Assembly (NCBI GenBank): GCA_031308135.1
Contig: JAHLJT010003656.1
Location: 48,024,335 to 48,088,334, forward strand
Direction: 5' to 3'
Source of the DNA: Acheta domesticus
Taxonomy: Eukaryota; Arthropoda; Insecta; Orthoptera; Gryllidae
Length of the DNA stretch: 64,000 bases
The notes under the pieces are model-generated. The model saw only the letters and a program-made list of their open reading frames with translations. It searched no databases and was not told the origin of the DNA. This document shows, one piece after another, positions 23,821-34,974 of this stretch (the stretch's first letter is position 1; each line of letters begins with the position of its first letter). Position numbers and translations under genes: made by a program.

Positions 23821-24405
23821 TTCTCCACGTCTTGCATGACGGGGCTTTGTGCCACTTTCCGCGGTATTATCCCCGGGGATATTTTTAGGCTGGAGGACTT
23901 GGACGAGTGGTTGAAGTTTTGGACAAGGCCTCTCAAAAGTACAAATCCGACTCGTAATTTGATTAGACTCACTGAGATTCTCATAAAGGATTTACTTTCA
24001 GAGAATCCTACATTAACGTCTACAAACTTCAAGTATTTCTTTTGTTTCAAAACTCCGTGTGCTGAACACATTAGTTCTACCATAGTTGATAATTTCAAAA
24101 TGTCAATGAATTTTAATGCGAAGAGTTAAAATAAGAACCATATTGGTGTAAAATGGAATAAGTTTTCAGATGTTCTTTTACTTTTTATGGCTGTGTTCCA
24201 CACTGTGCCACACTGTTTATCTGTGAATGTTTCTTTGCCGAAGGGCTTGGGTGAGTGATAGAAGTTTTTAATAAGTAATAATTTCTGCCCGAACTCTGGT
24301 TAGATTTTCGGGTGATCGTTGAATATATGATCATTTCAATTAAGTTAAATTCATCTTTGGTGGCGGTCCATCAATAGTATTTCTCTGATATCGATTTACC
24401 TAAAA
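23821..24405. other. Unassigned sequence
   Basis: Contains the unrecognised 97-codon + strand frame at 23836-24129, which has no low-complexity bias but matches no family I know. Otherwise nothing is visible. Confidence 0.3.
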
Positions 24406-25450
24406 TTAAATGAGTTTTATACCAATGTAAAATAATATAAACAAGAACAAACGTATATGAAATATAAATTTACGTAATATAATAGTAGTAGTATTAGCGA
24501 GGTTCTTTACAGCTGACGCCGCTTCTGGCATCCTAGTCGCCACGTCCTTCGATCTTCCCAATCTTCCTTTTGAAGATCTCGTTCCTTCATCGTCTTTTCT
24601 GTCTCCTTTGCTCATATTTTTCTTGACCTGCCACGCTTCTATTTTCTTTGAGGTAACCATTTTAAAATTTCCTTAGCTCATCGACTTTCCGTCATCTTTT
24701 GGATACGACCATGCCGTCTCAATCTTTTAGCATCAGCTGCATCCATTATATCAATATCAATACTCATTTGATTTTTAATTAATATTGGGTACTTTAACCA
24801 GTAATGTAAGGCCACAAAGCGTCTCCAGTAGTTTATTTCCATTGATTTTAATTTTTGCTCTTGAATTTTTGCTCTTCGCTCTGACTTAGAATTCAAACTT
24901 CTGAACTTCCAAAGCAATTTGTGTATCCTTAGATTTGCCTTGCTTGCTATTTTTTTGCTATACAGAACATTTCTGAACTGTCTTGTCACTACTCTACCTT
25001 GAGAGATCCAATTTTACTTCTTCTGTACATTCACCTTCTTTTGATATACATACACCAAGGTACTTATAAGCTAAGTTGAACTTTTAATACACCTGTTCCC
25101 AATTATTAGTTTGTTCCTTGCGATCTAGCAACAGCATACTCAGTTTTCGATGGATTCATAGTTAAACCCCAAGATGTATATTCTTAATTTAGTTTCCCCA
25201 GCATATAATCTATGCCTTGTTCATCGTCGGCAAAAATAACCTGGTCATCAGCAAAGTGAAGGGTAAGAAAGTATCATTGTTAACTTCTATCCCCGACAAC
25301 GTCTTCAATTTTCAAGAGCAGCACTTAAATCACTTAAATTTATTTTGAAGAGAGGAGGAGCTAAACAGTATCCTTGCCTCAAACCTTTAGAGATTTTAAA
25401 TGGATTCATTACCTTTCTTCCAATTTCGATGCAGATTGTCGTATCATTGT
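24406..25450 (-). pseudogene. LINE reverse transcriptase, decayed C-terminal half
   Basis: On the - strand, broken frames give reverse-transcriptase motifs in order. SKGLRQGYCLAPPLFKI (near 25345-25395) corresponds to the R-Q-G block. LHFADDQVIFADDEQG contains the catalytic F-A-D-D (25244-25255). GLTMNPSKTEY and KYLGVCISKEGE are the following palm elements. A tail frame follows at 24678-24989 with MEINYWRRF and DAKRLRRHGRIQKM, the LINE C-terminal pattern. Several stops and frameshifts separate the pieces and no endonuclease half is present. The catalytic aspartates survive but the frame does not. Confidence 0.85.
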
Positions 25451-25819
25451 ACTGAGATATATTTTAATACATTTCTATAAATATTAATTAATAATAACCT
25501 GCCCCACATGGGCACCCTACTGAGATATATTTTAACTTCCTTCCATTAATAACTGGTAAATAGTAATTTCTTTCATATTTACCCTGATTTGCCATGCCCG
25601 AATCACAATGATGTTAGTGTATTCTTGACAGAAGTCCTATTTTTCATGTGTTCGAACACGTAGTTTACTTATCCTCAATATTGCTGAACGTTCATATGAA
25701 GCGGCAAATTTCTGGAGATTTATTGCCAGTCAATTGTATTAGGCTTGCACGCAATATACTATTGAGTAGTCAGCCTTTTTTCATAAAAATAATTATATAC
25801 AATTTAATTTTACACTTTA
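25451..25819. other. Unassigned sequence with a short direct repeat
   Basis: ACTGAGATATATTTTAA occurs at 25451 and again at 25519, 68 bp apart. No gene recognised. Confidence 0.35.
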
Positions 25820-26740
25820 CTAGCTGGTACCCGGCGCGTTGCTGCCACAGAAGAAATAATTATGGAAATATTCCTCTCCCATCTCTCTTTTCCCCTTCTC
25901 TTTCTTCCCCTCTCCCTTTCTACTTCTCACTCTTTTTCCTCCTCTCTCATTTTCCCCACTCTATCTATCTTTCCCCCCTAATCTCTCTTTTCTTCCACTC
26001 GCTGTTTCTCTTTTCACCCCACTCTGTCTCTCTTTTCCCCCTCTCTCTCTCTCTCTCGCTTTTTGCGCCAGTCTCTGTCTCTCTTTTCCCTCAATATCTG
26101 TCTCTCTTTTTTGCCCAATTTCTGACTCTCTTTTCCCCCAATCTCTACCTCTTTTCCCTTTGTCACTCTTTTTCTCCTCTGTCTCTCTTTTTCCGTCTCT
26201 TTTCCCATCTCCCTCTTTTACCTGTCTCCCTTTTCCCTTTCTCTCTCTTGTTCCCTCTCTTTCTTTTCCCTCTATTTTCCACCTCTCTCTATTTTCCCTC
26301 TCTTTTTTCCTTCTATTTCCCCTCTATTTATTTCCCTCTCTCTTTTTACCTATATCTTTTTCCCTCTTTTCTCAACAAATTCACTACCCGCTTCTCCTGT
26401 CCTCCTCGACCACGCTCCACGTCACACGGCAACACCCAGCAACAATGAAACTCAGATGGATTGGGAATTGCGCCATCTAGTGGGGTTACAATAGTTGTAT
26501 TATGCCTATGTTCTTCCCGATAGTGCAAATAGTAAGGTGACAAAGTTTTATCGCAATCAGTCAGTGTCAGTATCGCAAGTAGTCAGGAATGGAAAAATCG
26601 AGAACTTCAAGGTAAGCGATCTCCAGGATACGCCATCGAAATCTTTGCATAATCCTATTGAGTTACTAACACGCACTAGGTGTCGATCTGTCACTATCTC
26701 GGAGATTTTACATCGAAAATTACTTCCCCACCCTTTTAAT
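25820..26740. repeat. Dispersed-repeat-like unit with 520-bp pyrimidine tract
   Basis: The unit opens with ACTAGCTGGTACCCGGCGCG (25820) and continues into ~520 bp of C/T-only sequence on the + strand (25870-26390). It then carries GCGCCATCTAGTGGGGT (26469) and AAGTTTTATCGCAATCAGTC (26544). From memory, sequences of this type (GTACCCGGCG...CGTTGC, 'ATCTAGTGG', 'TTTATCGAAATCGGTC') are widely dispersed in insect genomes, but I cannot place them in a class. The long frame through the tract is a low-complexity Ser/Leu/Phe run, not a gene. Confidence 0.55.
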
Positions 26741-27265
26741 TGATCAATTCATAATTCATTAGATTAATGGAATTCAGCATATGAATTGGTCTCTACATAA
26801 TTTGGTTTCCTGGCTACATTCGAGCATTTGGAGCCCGAATAATTAATTGCAAAAACAAAACCTGAAAAATAAAAAAAAGATGTCCATTAAAATCTTGAAT
26901 TGGAGCTTGTTAAATACTTAGAATTTTACAATTTTCAGCAGAAAACGAATATTTCAGCTGCGAACATTTTAGGTACAGTTTAATCACAGAAAAACGCGTA
27001 TAGTATGCATTTCCTAATGTGGTAATTTATTTTGGTTTTGATAATTTATCTTGTATTGATAAGTAATTACACTGCTGAAAGATAATTTTCAAAATTAAAA
27101 ATAGTTAAAACAGATTGTGTACAACAATGATTCAACAACGCCTGTATAATCTGACCATTTTAAGCAGCAATAACTACATCCTGTGATAAATAAGTATTGG
27201 CTAGGCGAAAGACGATTTTGCGGTGAGAAAAATGCTTCTAACACGGTTATATTCTTTTGTAATAT
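26741..27265. other. AT-rich spacer
   Basis: Nothing recognised. Confidence 0.35.
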
Positions 27266-27269
27266 TGTT

Positions 27270-27752
27270 ACTACTAATATGTAGTCTCCACCTAGGGAGT
27301 ACACGACCTTGACGCTGGTGGTGGAGCTTGAGTGCCCCCATGACGCTGAGAGCTATGCCAGCGGTAACGTAGCTACTGGTAGGGCCTCCCTTGCCGGATA
27401 GGTCGATGGGGAGGGGTCCGACGAAGAAGTACTCCAGAAGAGGACCTATAGAAGAGGCAGTTCGCTGAAGACAGGAAGATGGCCTCAATGGAACCCGTGT
27501 CCGGGGTAACAGGGACAAAGTCTCTAACGGCCAGAGTGGGCGTAAGGAGCAACCCCTCATGCGGGATTAATACGCATGATGGCAGGTGGAAAGGCCATAA
27601 GATATCAGCCCTATCACACCACAAACTTCCCGAGAGGATGGTAACCTTTTCGGAGTTAAATTCATACTCGCAATCTTCACAAGATTAAAACTTGTGAAGA
27701 CGGAACAGCCTCAAGCCTAATCCATGAAGTGCAGAAGAAGAAGAAGACTAAT
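27270..27752 (+). mobile_element. Retroposon-like block with (GAA)n tail
   Basis: A GC-richer segment with sharp edges runs from about CCACCTAGGGAGTACACGAC (27289) to AGAAGAAGAAGAAGAC (27735-27750). Ending in GAA repeats parallels the 3' end of the RTE-type LINE at 36787. Content such as GGAGCTTGAGTGCCCCCATG resembles LINE-associated 5' leader sequence I have seen in insects, but that is recollection only. No box A/B is evident. It could be a non-autonomous or internally deleted LINE. Confidence 0.4.
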
Positions 27753-28870
27753 ATGTAGTATGTAGCAAGTTTAAAAGTATTTTTTGATCTTTCCCCTGGA
27801 AGCCCTCACCAAAGTTCTGCCCAGGGACATCTCAGTCGGGCCCTGTGTGCACTGTTGTAGCATCACTATCAATTTTCGGCTCTCATTCTCCACTCCTATT
27901 CTTTTTCCCCTCCTACCTTGTCGTTCCGTAACATTACGTACGCAGTCCTTTTGAGCAATTCATTGGATTGGAATTGAAAAGTGGTGGATGGAATTAAACA
28001 GCCTTAAATTCAAGTGAAAATCCCTTGTAGAAATGAATATTTCAATTGCATGTTCACCCTTACAAAAAAGAATACCGCAGAACTCCTAGAAAATAAATAT
28101 ACAAAATGCAACTAAAAAGTTTGAGCAACGTGAGTTTATGAATCGTGACATTTTGGGCAGTAATTACTCCGCCATCGTTATTTCACTGAGCAAGGTACGA
28201 GTATTATGCACAACACATTTTGGGACGAACTTTGTAGAACAGCGTTGCACAAATAGAAATGCATATAAAACATCGTAAACACCGCACCATTTCCTACCGT
28301 TGCACAAATGTGAGGATTGCCAGGGACTGCTGTTGTGACTCGCGTGCTATTTGCCTTTCACTACACTAGAGTCGATCCCCCCCGAGCGCCACCCACTTCT
28401 CCCCTCGGCAACCGGCTTTCCCGCTGGGCCAGAGCCGCCACTTGGGTTACGAAACCACATTCACATCCCCTCAATAGTCCTTATGCTTTCAGCGGATATA
28501 AAGACAGAAGCAACTGGGAAAGGCCCTTTGTAGTCAATTACGTAGAAGTATATATTATTTTTTGAAATACTCAAGGAAAAGCAAGCGAGTCGATTTTAGC
28601 GGGAAGTCAGTAGTAATTACAGCAAAAGCTCAATGTAATGCTCCACACCCCAAAACAGAATTCTTAATAGCATTTAAGTCAAAGTTACTCTGCATGTAAC
28701 TCGGATCACATAAACAGGTGCAGGCTACCCTGTCAGCAAGCCATTCATAGATTGTATAACATACCGATGACAAGACGTTGCACAACCCGACATCCGTCTG
28801 TCCCGTGGCTACGAAGCAGTCATCAAGTAATTGATCAAACAAAACCAAAAAATGCAATATTACAGGCATA
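27753..28870. other. Unassigned sequence
   Basis: No gene recognised. A moderately GC-rich patch at 28370-28450 has no supporting features. Confidence 0.35.
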
Positions 28871-29106
28871 TTAAGCGATCTGGGTCAAATGGACCCCGCT
28901 TCCCCGGTTACTGCTGAAATAAGATAAAAATTTTTTAAATTTATTATTCAGTAACGCTCTTGTAAAATTATTGCGGGTACATTTAGAAACACCATAGCAA
29001 AGAAAGTCACAAAAATATATCCAAACACCTCCGATAGTTCTTCCGTAAAATATTGAACATTTTGCTTCTGGGTCCAACAGACCCCGGTTGCCCGGATAAG
29101 GGTTAA
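28871..29106. mobile_element. Possible piggyBac-like MITE
   Basis: The block is bounded by TTAA at 28871-28874 and at 29103-29106, the target used by piggyBac transposons. Both ends carry a self-complementary GGGTC...GACCCC word: CTGGGTCAAATGGACCCCG at 28880 and CTGGGTCCAACAGACCCCG at 29068, followed by CCGG. The right end reads GCCCGGATAAGGG into TTAA. The outermost left bases do not mirror the right end, so the left terminus is diverged or truncated. Confidence 0.4.
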
Positions 29107-29389
29107 GCTTGGCAACCGAGTAAGGTTCGCACCCTCAATTATAACTATTTTAATTTTAAAACGCTCCTGAAAGCGGTGAAAAAAGAGTGAGCGAAATTCC
29201 CCACTGAATTCCGCGAGTTCCGCCCCCCCCTCCCCGATCGCAGTCGTGCTTTACATCACTCTCCAATTTCCATAATCCTCTCTCTCTCTCTCTCCCTCTG
29301 GCTCGCTTTGTCTTTAAATCTGCGCCCTTGGCCCCTCTCTCTCCCTGGCAGAGACTTGCATCCCCCGGAGTTGTCCGCATGATCGATTG
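29107..29389. other. Spacer with CT microsatellite
   Basis: Contains (CT)n at about 29277-29299 and a C-rich run at 29222-29232. Nothing coding is recognised. Confidence 0.5.
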
Positions 29390-30060
29390 TGCGGTCGCTG
29401 TATGAGCTTATCAATGACGTTGATGGACGGTCCGTGTCGCGCGCGCGGGGCCCGTGCCAATCAAATCACGCCGAATCTACTCGTCTTCTTCCCCGGTCGC
29501 CGACTCCCTTCGCCCTCGTCCAGGCGATAGTCGGCTGTCGCGCTGACGCCGATTTATTCGCGTTTAACTGCGCGCCGCCGCCGCCGCCGCCGCGCTGTCA
29601 GCGGCGATCGCGCGGCACGCGCCCGGCGCGCGCCTATACTGCGATTTTTGTAGGAAGAGCTCTCAAGGCCACTCAAATTCCATCTTCGCGATGGAATATG
29701 TCACGGCATTTCGCGTCTTTTCTCGGTCTTGCCGGTAGAAGTCGCATGATCGCGAGCACTGCTTCATACGGTCGCGATCGTGCGAAATCTAGCGGAACGA
29801 CTGTGAATGATACGAAATGCCGTGACATATTCCATCGCGAAGATAGGATTTGAGTTATCTTGAGAGCTCTTCGTACAAAAATCGCAGTATAGCGGCCGGA
29901 TCGCTCGCGCCGCGTTCTTTTGTCACTCGCTCATTGCCGACGGCGGCGGCGGCGGCGGCGGGCGAGGAGGATTTGCGATGAGGTGATGGATGCGACGTTT
30001 CGTCCCGGGCCCTTCGGCCGATCTCCTTTCGGATTCCTGTGTTTAAGTTACCTGGGCGGA
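29390..30060. promoter_or_regulatory. CpG-rich island surrounding a large hairpin
   Basis: CpG-dense DNA with (CCG)n at about 29575-29594 on the left and (CGG)n at about 29940-29960 on the right. The 259-bp inverted repeat sits between them. No conserved coding exon is visible. The island could be a promoter or first-exon region of an unseen gene or noncoding RNA, or an unusual GC-rich repeat. Confidence 0.4.
29634..29892. repeat. 259-bp inverted repeat (hairpin), 80-bp arms
   Basis: Arms 29634-29713 and 29813-29892 are reverse complements at 74 of 80 positions. Outer ends are CTATACTGCGATTTTTGTA; inner ends are ATGGAATATGTCACGGCATTTCG (first 20 bases from ATGG shown by position 29691 on). 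Within the loop a second stem pairs 29742-29755 with 29772-29785 (TCGCATGATCGCGA, one mismatch). It has no coding capacity. It could be a MITE, or, if transcribed, a source of small RNA. Confidence 0.9.
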
Positions 30061-30126
30061 TCCAGCCGATCAGTTGGGGGGGGGGGCAATCGTAGATTTT
30101 GGTTAAATAATAAACATATTTCTTAT

Positions 30127-30313
30127 TACATTAAACTCTCATTAACACGAATTCCAAGAGACCGAAATAATCGAAGTTCGTGCTATAAAAATTAATGTAA
30201 TCCGAGTATTATAACTGTTCGTATTACTGTAATCCCTTGCCGGGACCGAAATTTTGTTCATGTTAAGGTGAAATTCGTGTTAACCGAGTTCGTGGTAACG
30301 AGGGTTTACTGTA
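30127..30313. mobile_element. pogo/Tigger-like MITE
   Basis: The right end read outward-in is TACAGTAAACCCTCGTTACC; the left end is TACATTAAACTCTCATTAAC. Interior words ACCGAAATAATCGAAGTTCG and AAATTCGTGTTAACCGAG follow. The TACAGTAAACCCTCGTTA signature is typical of Tc1/mariner-pogo (Tigger-like) non-autonomous elements. A related copy in the opposite orientation is at 61682-61875. Confidence 0.65.
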
Positions 30314-30356
30314 TATTATTTATGTACTGTAGATGTGTTACCATACAATATTATTG

Positions 30357-30500
30357 TTTCAATAGTTACGTAATTCGAACATAAATATTTAAATGACTTT
30401 TGCCAAATAAGAGAGGGTAAAGGAAAACTATATGCCTTTTTTTTGGGAAGGGGTGGGGGCCATGCTCCCCCCCCTGGATAAGCCAGTACCTGCGGGTTGG
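30357..30500 (+). repeat. Isolated copy of the ~143-bp satellite-like repeat
   Basis: Shares AACATAAATATTTAAATGAC, TTGCCAAATAAG, GGGTAAAGGAAAACT and GGGGGCCATGCTCCCCCCC with the tandem array at 41195-41590, in the same orientation. It is a single unit here, 11 kb from the array. Confidence 0.75.
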
Positions 30501-31879
30501 TGGGAAGCAAATATCATAGTAGTGACGCCGATGTCGCAATGGTGTATGTGGGTTGGGAGACGACAGTTAAATCGAACTAGTGGCAACGCATGTACATTGG
30601 GAGGATGAATGTTTGCAATAAACAAGTGTTACGATTCAGTGAAACGTTATCTCTTTTCTTTCATCATTCTTCAACAATTCATTGACTACTATTGCCCTGC
30701 TTTTGTAAAGGAGAGGGAAAAAAGGAAGTTTAAAATATTGTTTTTTCTTAATTGATGGCAATAATCTCAATTAATATTACTGGCCACTTAAAATCCACAG
30801 ATTTTTATTTATTTTACTTTCTTATTTGATGCCTTCCAATACTATAAAATCTGAGACAAAATTATACTTGCCTTGAAACAAGGGCTATGGCATGAGTAAC
30901 TGACGTATTCTTACAAGACAGATACGTGACATATTTTTACGAGATAGATATGTTCCCCTAATTGGTTATGTTGCATTATCGTTAGAGGCTAGTTATGGAG
31001 TTAGAAATTAATTATTTTGTTCAATCAACATCCATAAAATTGTTACATCTATAATGGACGATTGGAAGAGAATTCAATATTTGAATTGAATGCGCTGTAA
31101 TTGCTTCAGTACCGCAGGGTAATACTACAATATTTAGTAGTCCAGTTTGCATGTTTTATTATATCACGTTATATCTCTAATTCACGTGAATATTTATTTC
31201 TGTAGTAGTTTCATTGTGTTTAATACCAACGGAGTCGTTCATTAAATCTCACACATTCAGGAATACAATTAGAACAAATCAAATATTTACTGTATGTTTT
31301 AAATGGAGTAGATAAATATATTCTATTTCTTTTATAATCAATTTTAAAAACTTTTGTCGTATAATTTAAGCGTAATTTTATTGTCCTTTTGAGCTTGCAT
31401 TTTAAATTGAAATCAACAAAAGTTAATATATTCATGAATTATATTCTGCGAAGATAAAATATTCCCAGAATATATTATATTTTTTTAAATGACCGTCATT
31501 GTTGTATATTTTAATGCAGTGTCGTCTCTTTCTGCTTTCACAAATGATATTAACTTTGACACTACTAGCTTTTTGTAAAGTTCGGGGTTCGAGTAATACT
31601 GAAAACTGGAAGTACCTTGTCAGAATAATATATATTATTAAGTTACATACTTAACTGAAAAACACAAAAATGGAGTGTTAATATTTCAGCTCTTAATGGT
31701 GAATAACAAAACTTTTCGCCCTGCCAAACAGTTAAGGCTGTACATTTTCTTTAACGATTCTGATAAATATTCGTTCATTTTTTTAATACAACCACCTGTG
31801 TGTTTTGTATTCTCTTCGCAGCTGCACATTTTTTTGTCTTTGCCATTTTTCCATTAGGCGGGTGGACGTTCATTTGGGA
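30501..31879. other. AT-rich intergenic sequence
   Basis: Nothing recognised. Short low-complexity A/T runs only. Confidence 0.4.
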
Positions 31880-32560
31880 ATCAGGTCGAAGCGGGAACGT
31901 GTTGATTCGTGCTCCAGCACGCACCTCCGCACCTCTCGCCAGAAAATTAGCTCGTTATGAATTATTTACAGGCTGTTTTTCCGACGCGCACCCCGCCCCG
32001 CCACGCCCCGACCCCCCCCCCCCCCCGACCCCTCCCTCGGCGACGCGCCGGGCGAGGTCTGCGCTACTGCAAAGCCCGCACCGCACCACACGACGTCATC
32101 GGAGTGGGGCGCTCTCATTCAAACATGAACGGGAACAAATTTTTTGTCGCCGAAGAGCAAAGTCGCGCCTTAACGGTTAACCCTAGATTACAAAGACGAG
32201 GCAACTAGCGCTCAAAGCTTACCCCACCCCTTCCCCTCATTCCCCGTTTCTGCAACGTGTTTTCAAGGTCGATGCTACGAGCGACAGTCCGTGGTACGAG
32301 TGCCACGATGAAATCGCCCCTCCACGCAGTTCATCACTCCGTCACCAGAGACAACGCCATCCCTATTGTAAAACGGCGGTGTTATTAACAGTTTACTTTC
32401 CCGACGCTAGTTGCGCAGAGAAGCTCGTGCCATGCTTCGGTGCCACAACGAGTGCCAACGGTGACTATTTCCGGTGCACGCCAAGAGGCATTGTCGAGTA
32501 GACTAGGTCAGTTTTTTGGCGGTGTAATTACGTCAGTTTTTTGGCGCTGTATTGTCTAAT
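31880..32560. promoter_or_regulatory. GC-rich block with CRE-like and paired E2F-like words
   Basis: CpG-rich sequence with a C run at 32010-32027, GACGTCAT at 32093 (CRE-like) and two TTTTTTGGCG words 25 bp apart at 32510 and 32535. The second reads TTTGGCGC, matching the E2F consensus TTTSSCGC. This is compatible with a housekeeping-type promoter, but I see no coding exon on either strand, so the call is tentative. Confidence 0.3.
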
Positions 32561-33424
32561 ATTGTGAATAATGAACTCGAAAATGAATAATGAATTCCTT
32601 GTTTTGTAGCATTTGAGTGTTGTTCTGAACATTTAGTAATCATTATCGGACGACGGCGATCATAACAAAGGTCGCATGATCACGTACTACTACGGACGAT
32701 TTTTAAAAGCCTTGTGTGTGCAGCACCAAGCAAGTGTGTGCTGTGAGAATCAAGTTATTTAGGCCTATCTATAAACAACTTTGAAATGTATTTTGTAACT
32801 CCATTGAATGCATGTTCAATCCATTAAATTCAGTGTTTCATTGTAAAGATGAGTTTTTGTTTATTTTTACACAAAGTAGTCTGTCAGACTACACCTTTAT
32901 AATAACGCTTGATACTGATCACCTTTGTAAGGGTTAATGAATTGTTGATAACGCATCTCCAAGAGGGTGGTACTTTTTCCAAAAAAATCAAAAAAATATT
33001 CTTGTGGGCACTCCTTGTGGCAGCTCCGGAAACCATTCGTGCATGCGCACGCGCATGTGGTTAAGTCAAATTTCCCTACTTTTCAGGGACTTTACTCATC
33101 TCATTGCCAATGACAGTAATTACATCAGTTTTGAAATGGTGAGATGTTACTAACACTGTGTTACATTTTACCAAATTTCATCGATTTATTGGAAAATCCC
33201 GATTTTACACAACTGTGAAATCGTACTGTGCAAATTGTAAAAGTCTTATCCTGACAAGTATGGAATTTTTTCTTAAAAACGTTTTCACTGTGGATATAGA
33301 TTTAACCTAACCAATTTTTACATTTAAAATTTTTTATCATTATGTCCTTGCACATTCTTCATGCTTTTACACCATTTTATTAAATTAATTTTTGTTCTGT
33401 TTACTAATTTGCGATCTGTCACAA
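32561..33424. other. AT-rich spacer
   Basis: Nothing recognised. Confidence 0.35.
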
Positions 33425-33685
33425 TATTTCATGTTTGATTGATTGCTGGTGATTCCGGGTGCGTCAACTACTTCGGTCATTAGTCCCGTAAGTGTAGTGC
33501 GTGTTTTTCTCGGGAGGTGGCGATGACCATTTCCCCGCTGGATGGTGAGATCTGGCGCCGACCTACCGTCGGCTAGCGGGGTTTTCCCCTCATTCAGGTC
33601 TCTCCCAACAGCGGGCACGGCCCCAGCCGGGACATGCTCTAAGCACTTGACCGGTCTTCCGGCATGTGTGATAGTGTAGTGCATG

Positions 33686-33724
<39 letters not shown>

Positions 33725-33975
33725 GTAAGGGGTGAGGATAGGTCAAGGAAGAGAGGGGAAAGATCGCGCTCGGTCCGTGGCCCATTTGATAGAGTACTAC
33801 TCCGGCATTCACCTGGTGTTGATCGGAGAAACCACGGAAAATTATGATCATAGCATTCGGACGCTAGAATTCCCCAGACTGCGAATGAATTCGAAAAAGC
33901 TGATAAGTTAGTGTGTAAAATCAGCCACCAAAGTGACTCCGAACCTAGGACTTCCCGGTCAGGGGCACTACAACA
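33425..33975 (-). mobile_element. SINE-1 copy with internal (GT)n
   Basis: Collinear with the complete copy at 57680-58218, from ATTCCGGGTGCGTCAACTAC at the tail through CGGAGAAACCACGGAAAATT to the box B region (CGAACCTAGGACTTCCCGGT at 33939). The last ~40 bp of the tRNA-like head are missing or diverged. A (GT)n microsatellite of ~34 bp at 33689-33722 has expanded from the GTGTGTG segment present in the other copies. Confidence 0.8.
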
Positions 33976-34120
33976 ATGATCAAAATAGCGTAAATTAATA
34001 AGTTAAATTTTCTAAATAAATCAAGGAAATAAAACTGAAGACAAAATATTTTTATATTGACAGTAATATTGATGCTTATTTCTGAGTCACATTCCCAAAA
34101 ATTTCTGCATTAATTTTAAT

Positions 34121-34353
34121 ATAAAAGCACATGAAAGTAATTATCACGCACGTACATTAAATTTAATGTACATGTACAGTAACTTTTAAGTACGTATACA
34201 TTAAATGTAGTGTACGTGTAGTGTACAATTAAATTTAATGTACACATGTACATTATGTGTACATTAAAATTTGTGTACACGTACTTTAAAGTTGTTGTAC
34301 GTCTACATTAAATTTAATAAGTGTTCATGATAATTACTTTCATGTACTTTTAT
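34121..34353. mobile_element. 233-bp MITE with palindromic core
   Basis: Terminal inverted repeats ATAAAAGCACATGAAAGTAA (34121) and its near reverse complement ending TTCATGTACTTTTAT (34353) extend about 29 bp. The core is built from repeated palindromic words such as GTACATTAAATTTAATGTAC (34152-34171) and TGTACACATGTACA. The whole unit can fold on itself. It has no coding capacity. Confidence 0.8.
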
Positions 34354-34974
34354 GTTCGTACCTTCATACATATTTGTGTGTAATGTTCGTACCTTCATTA
34401 ATAAACATTTCTCGCCTTCAGCACCTTTTATAAAATTGTTGACGTCTTGCCTAGAAAAAAAATGGATTTTTAGCCATATTTCCAAGTGATTTCTTTCTTT
34501 ATATATTGCACCACATACTGTATTTTTTCATGTCGACGTTTTCACGTGGCTTTTAGCTTCATTAAATTGACCACAAAGTTGTCAGTGCTACATTTTTTAA
34601 AATTTTTCATTGAAATATGCTAAGTATTTTCTATCATCTTCATAACTCTCTTAGAAGTTCACCAGTTTTTCAAACGACTGTAAGTTTTTTTTCATAAATA
34701 GCTTTCGATTTTTCTGGTAAAAGATTACTTCTGCAGCGTTCGCAGATTCAATTAACTCCCGCGGAATGTCACTATCGCTGGTATCCATTTTGAATTTTTT
34801 AACGTGGCAACAACCCTTCACCATCATACTATACCGCAACCTCTGAAAATACTAAGGCCTTTCACAATCATTCGATAAACAAGATGGCTTTTCGATTAGC
34901 AGTTCATCACTCGCGCGAGAATATGTACCGTAACTGATCGCGCTTGAACTCATCGTACACATACTTGAATGCAT

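Noticed and set aside
25648..26448. 266-codon frame
   Set aside because: Nearly all of it is a Ser/Leu/Phe run from the C/T tract. The longest frame in the window is a composition artefact.
29389..29853. 154-codon frame
   Set aside because: It runs through the CpG island and one arm of the hairpin, where the reverse strand would encode the mirror. No domain.
33689..33722. (GT)n as a regulatory Z-DNA element
   Set aside because: It is an expansion of a GT-rich segment already present in other SINE-1 copies, so no special role is needed.
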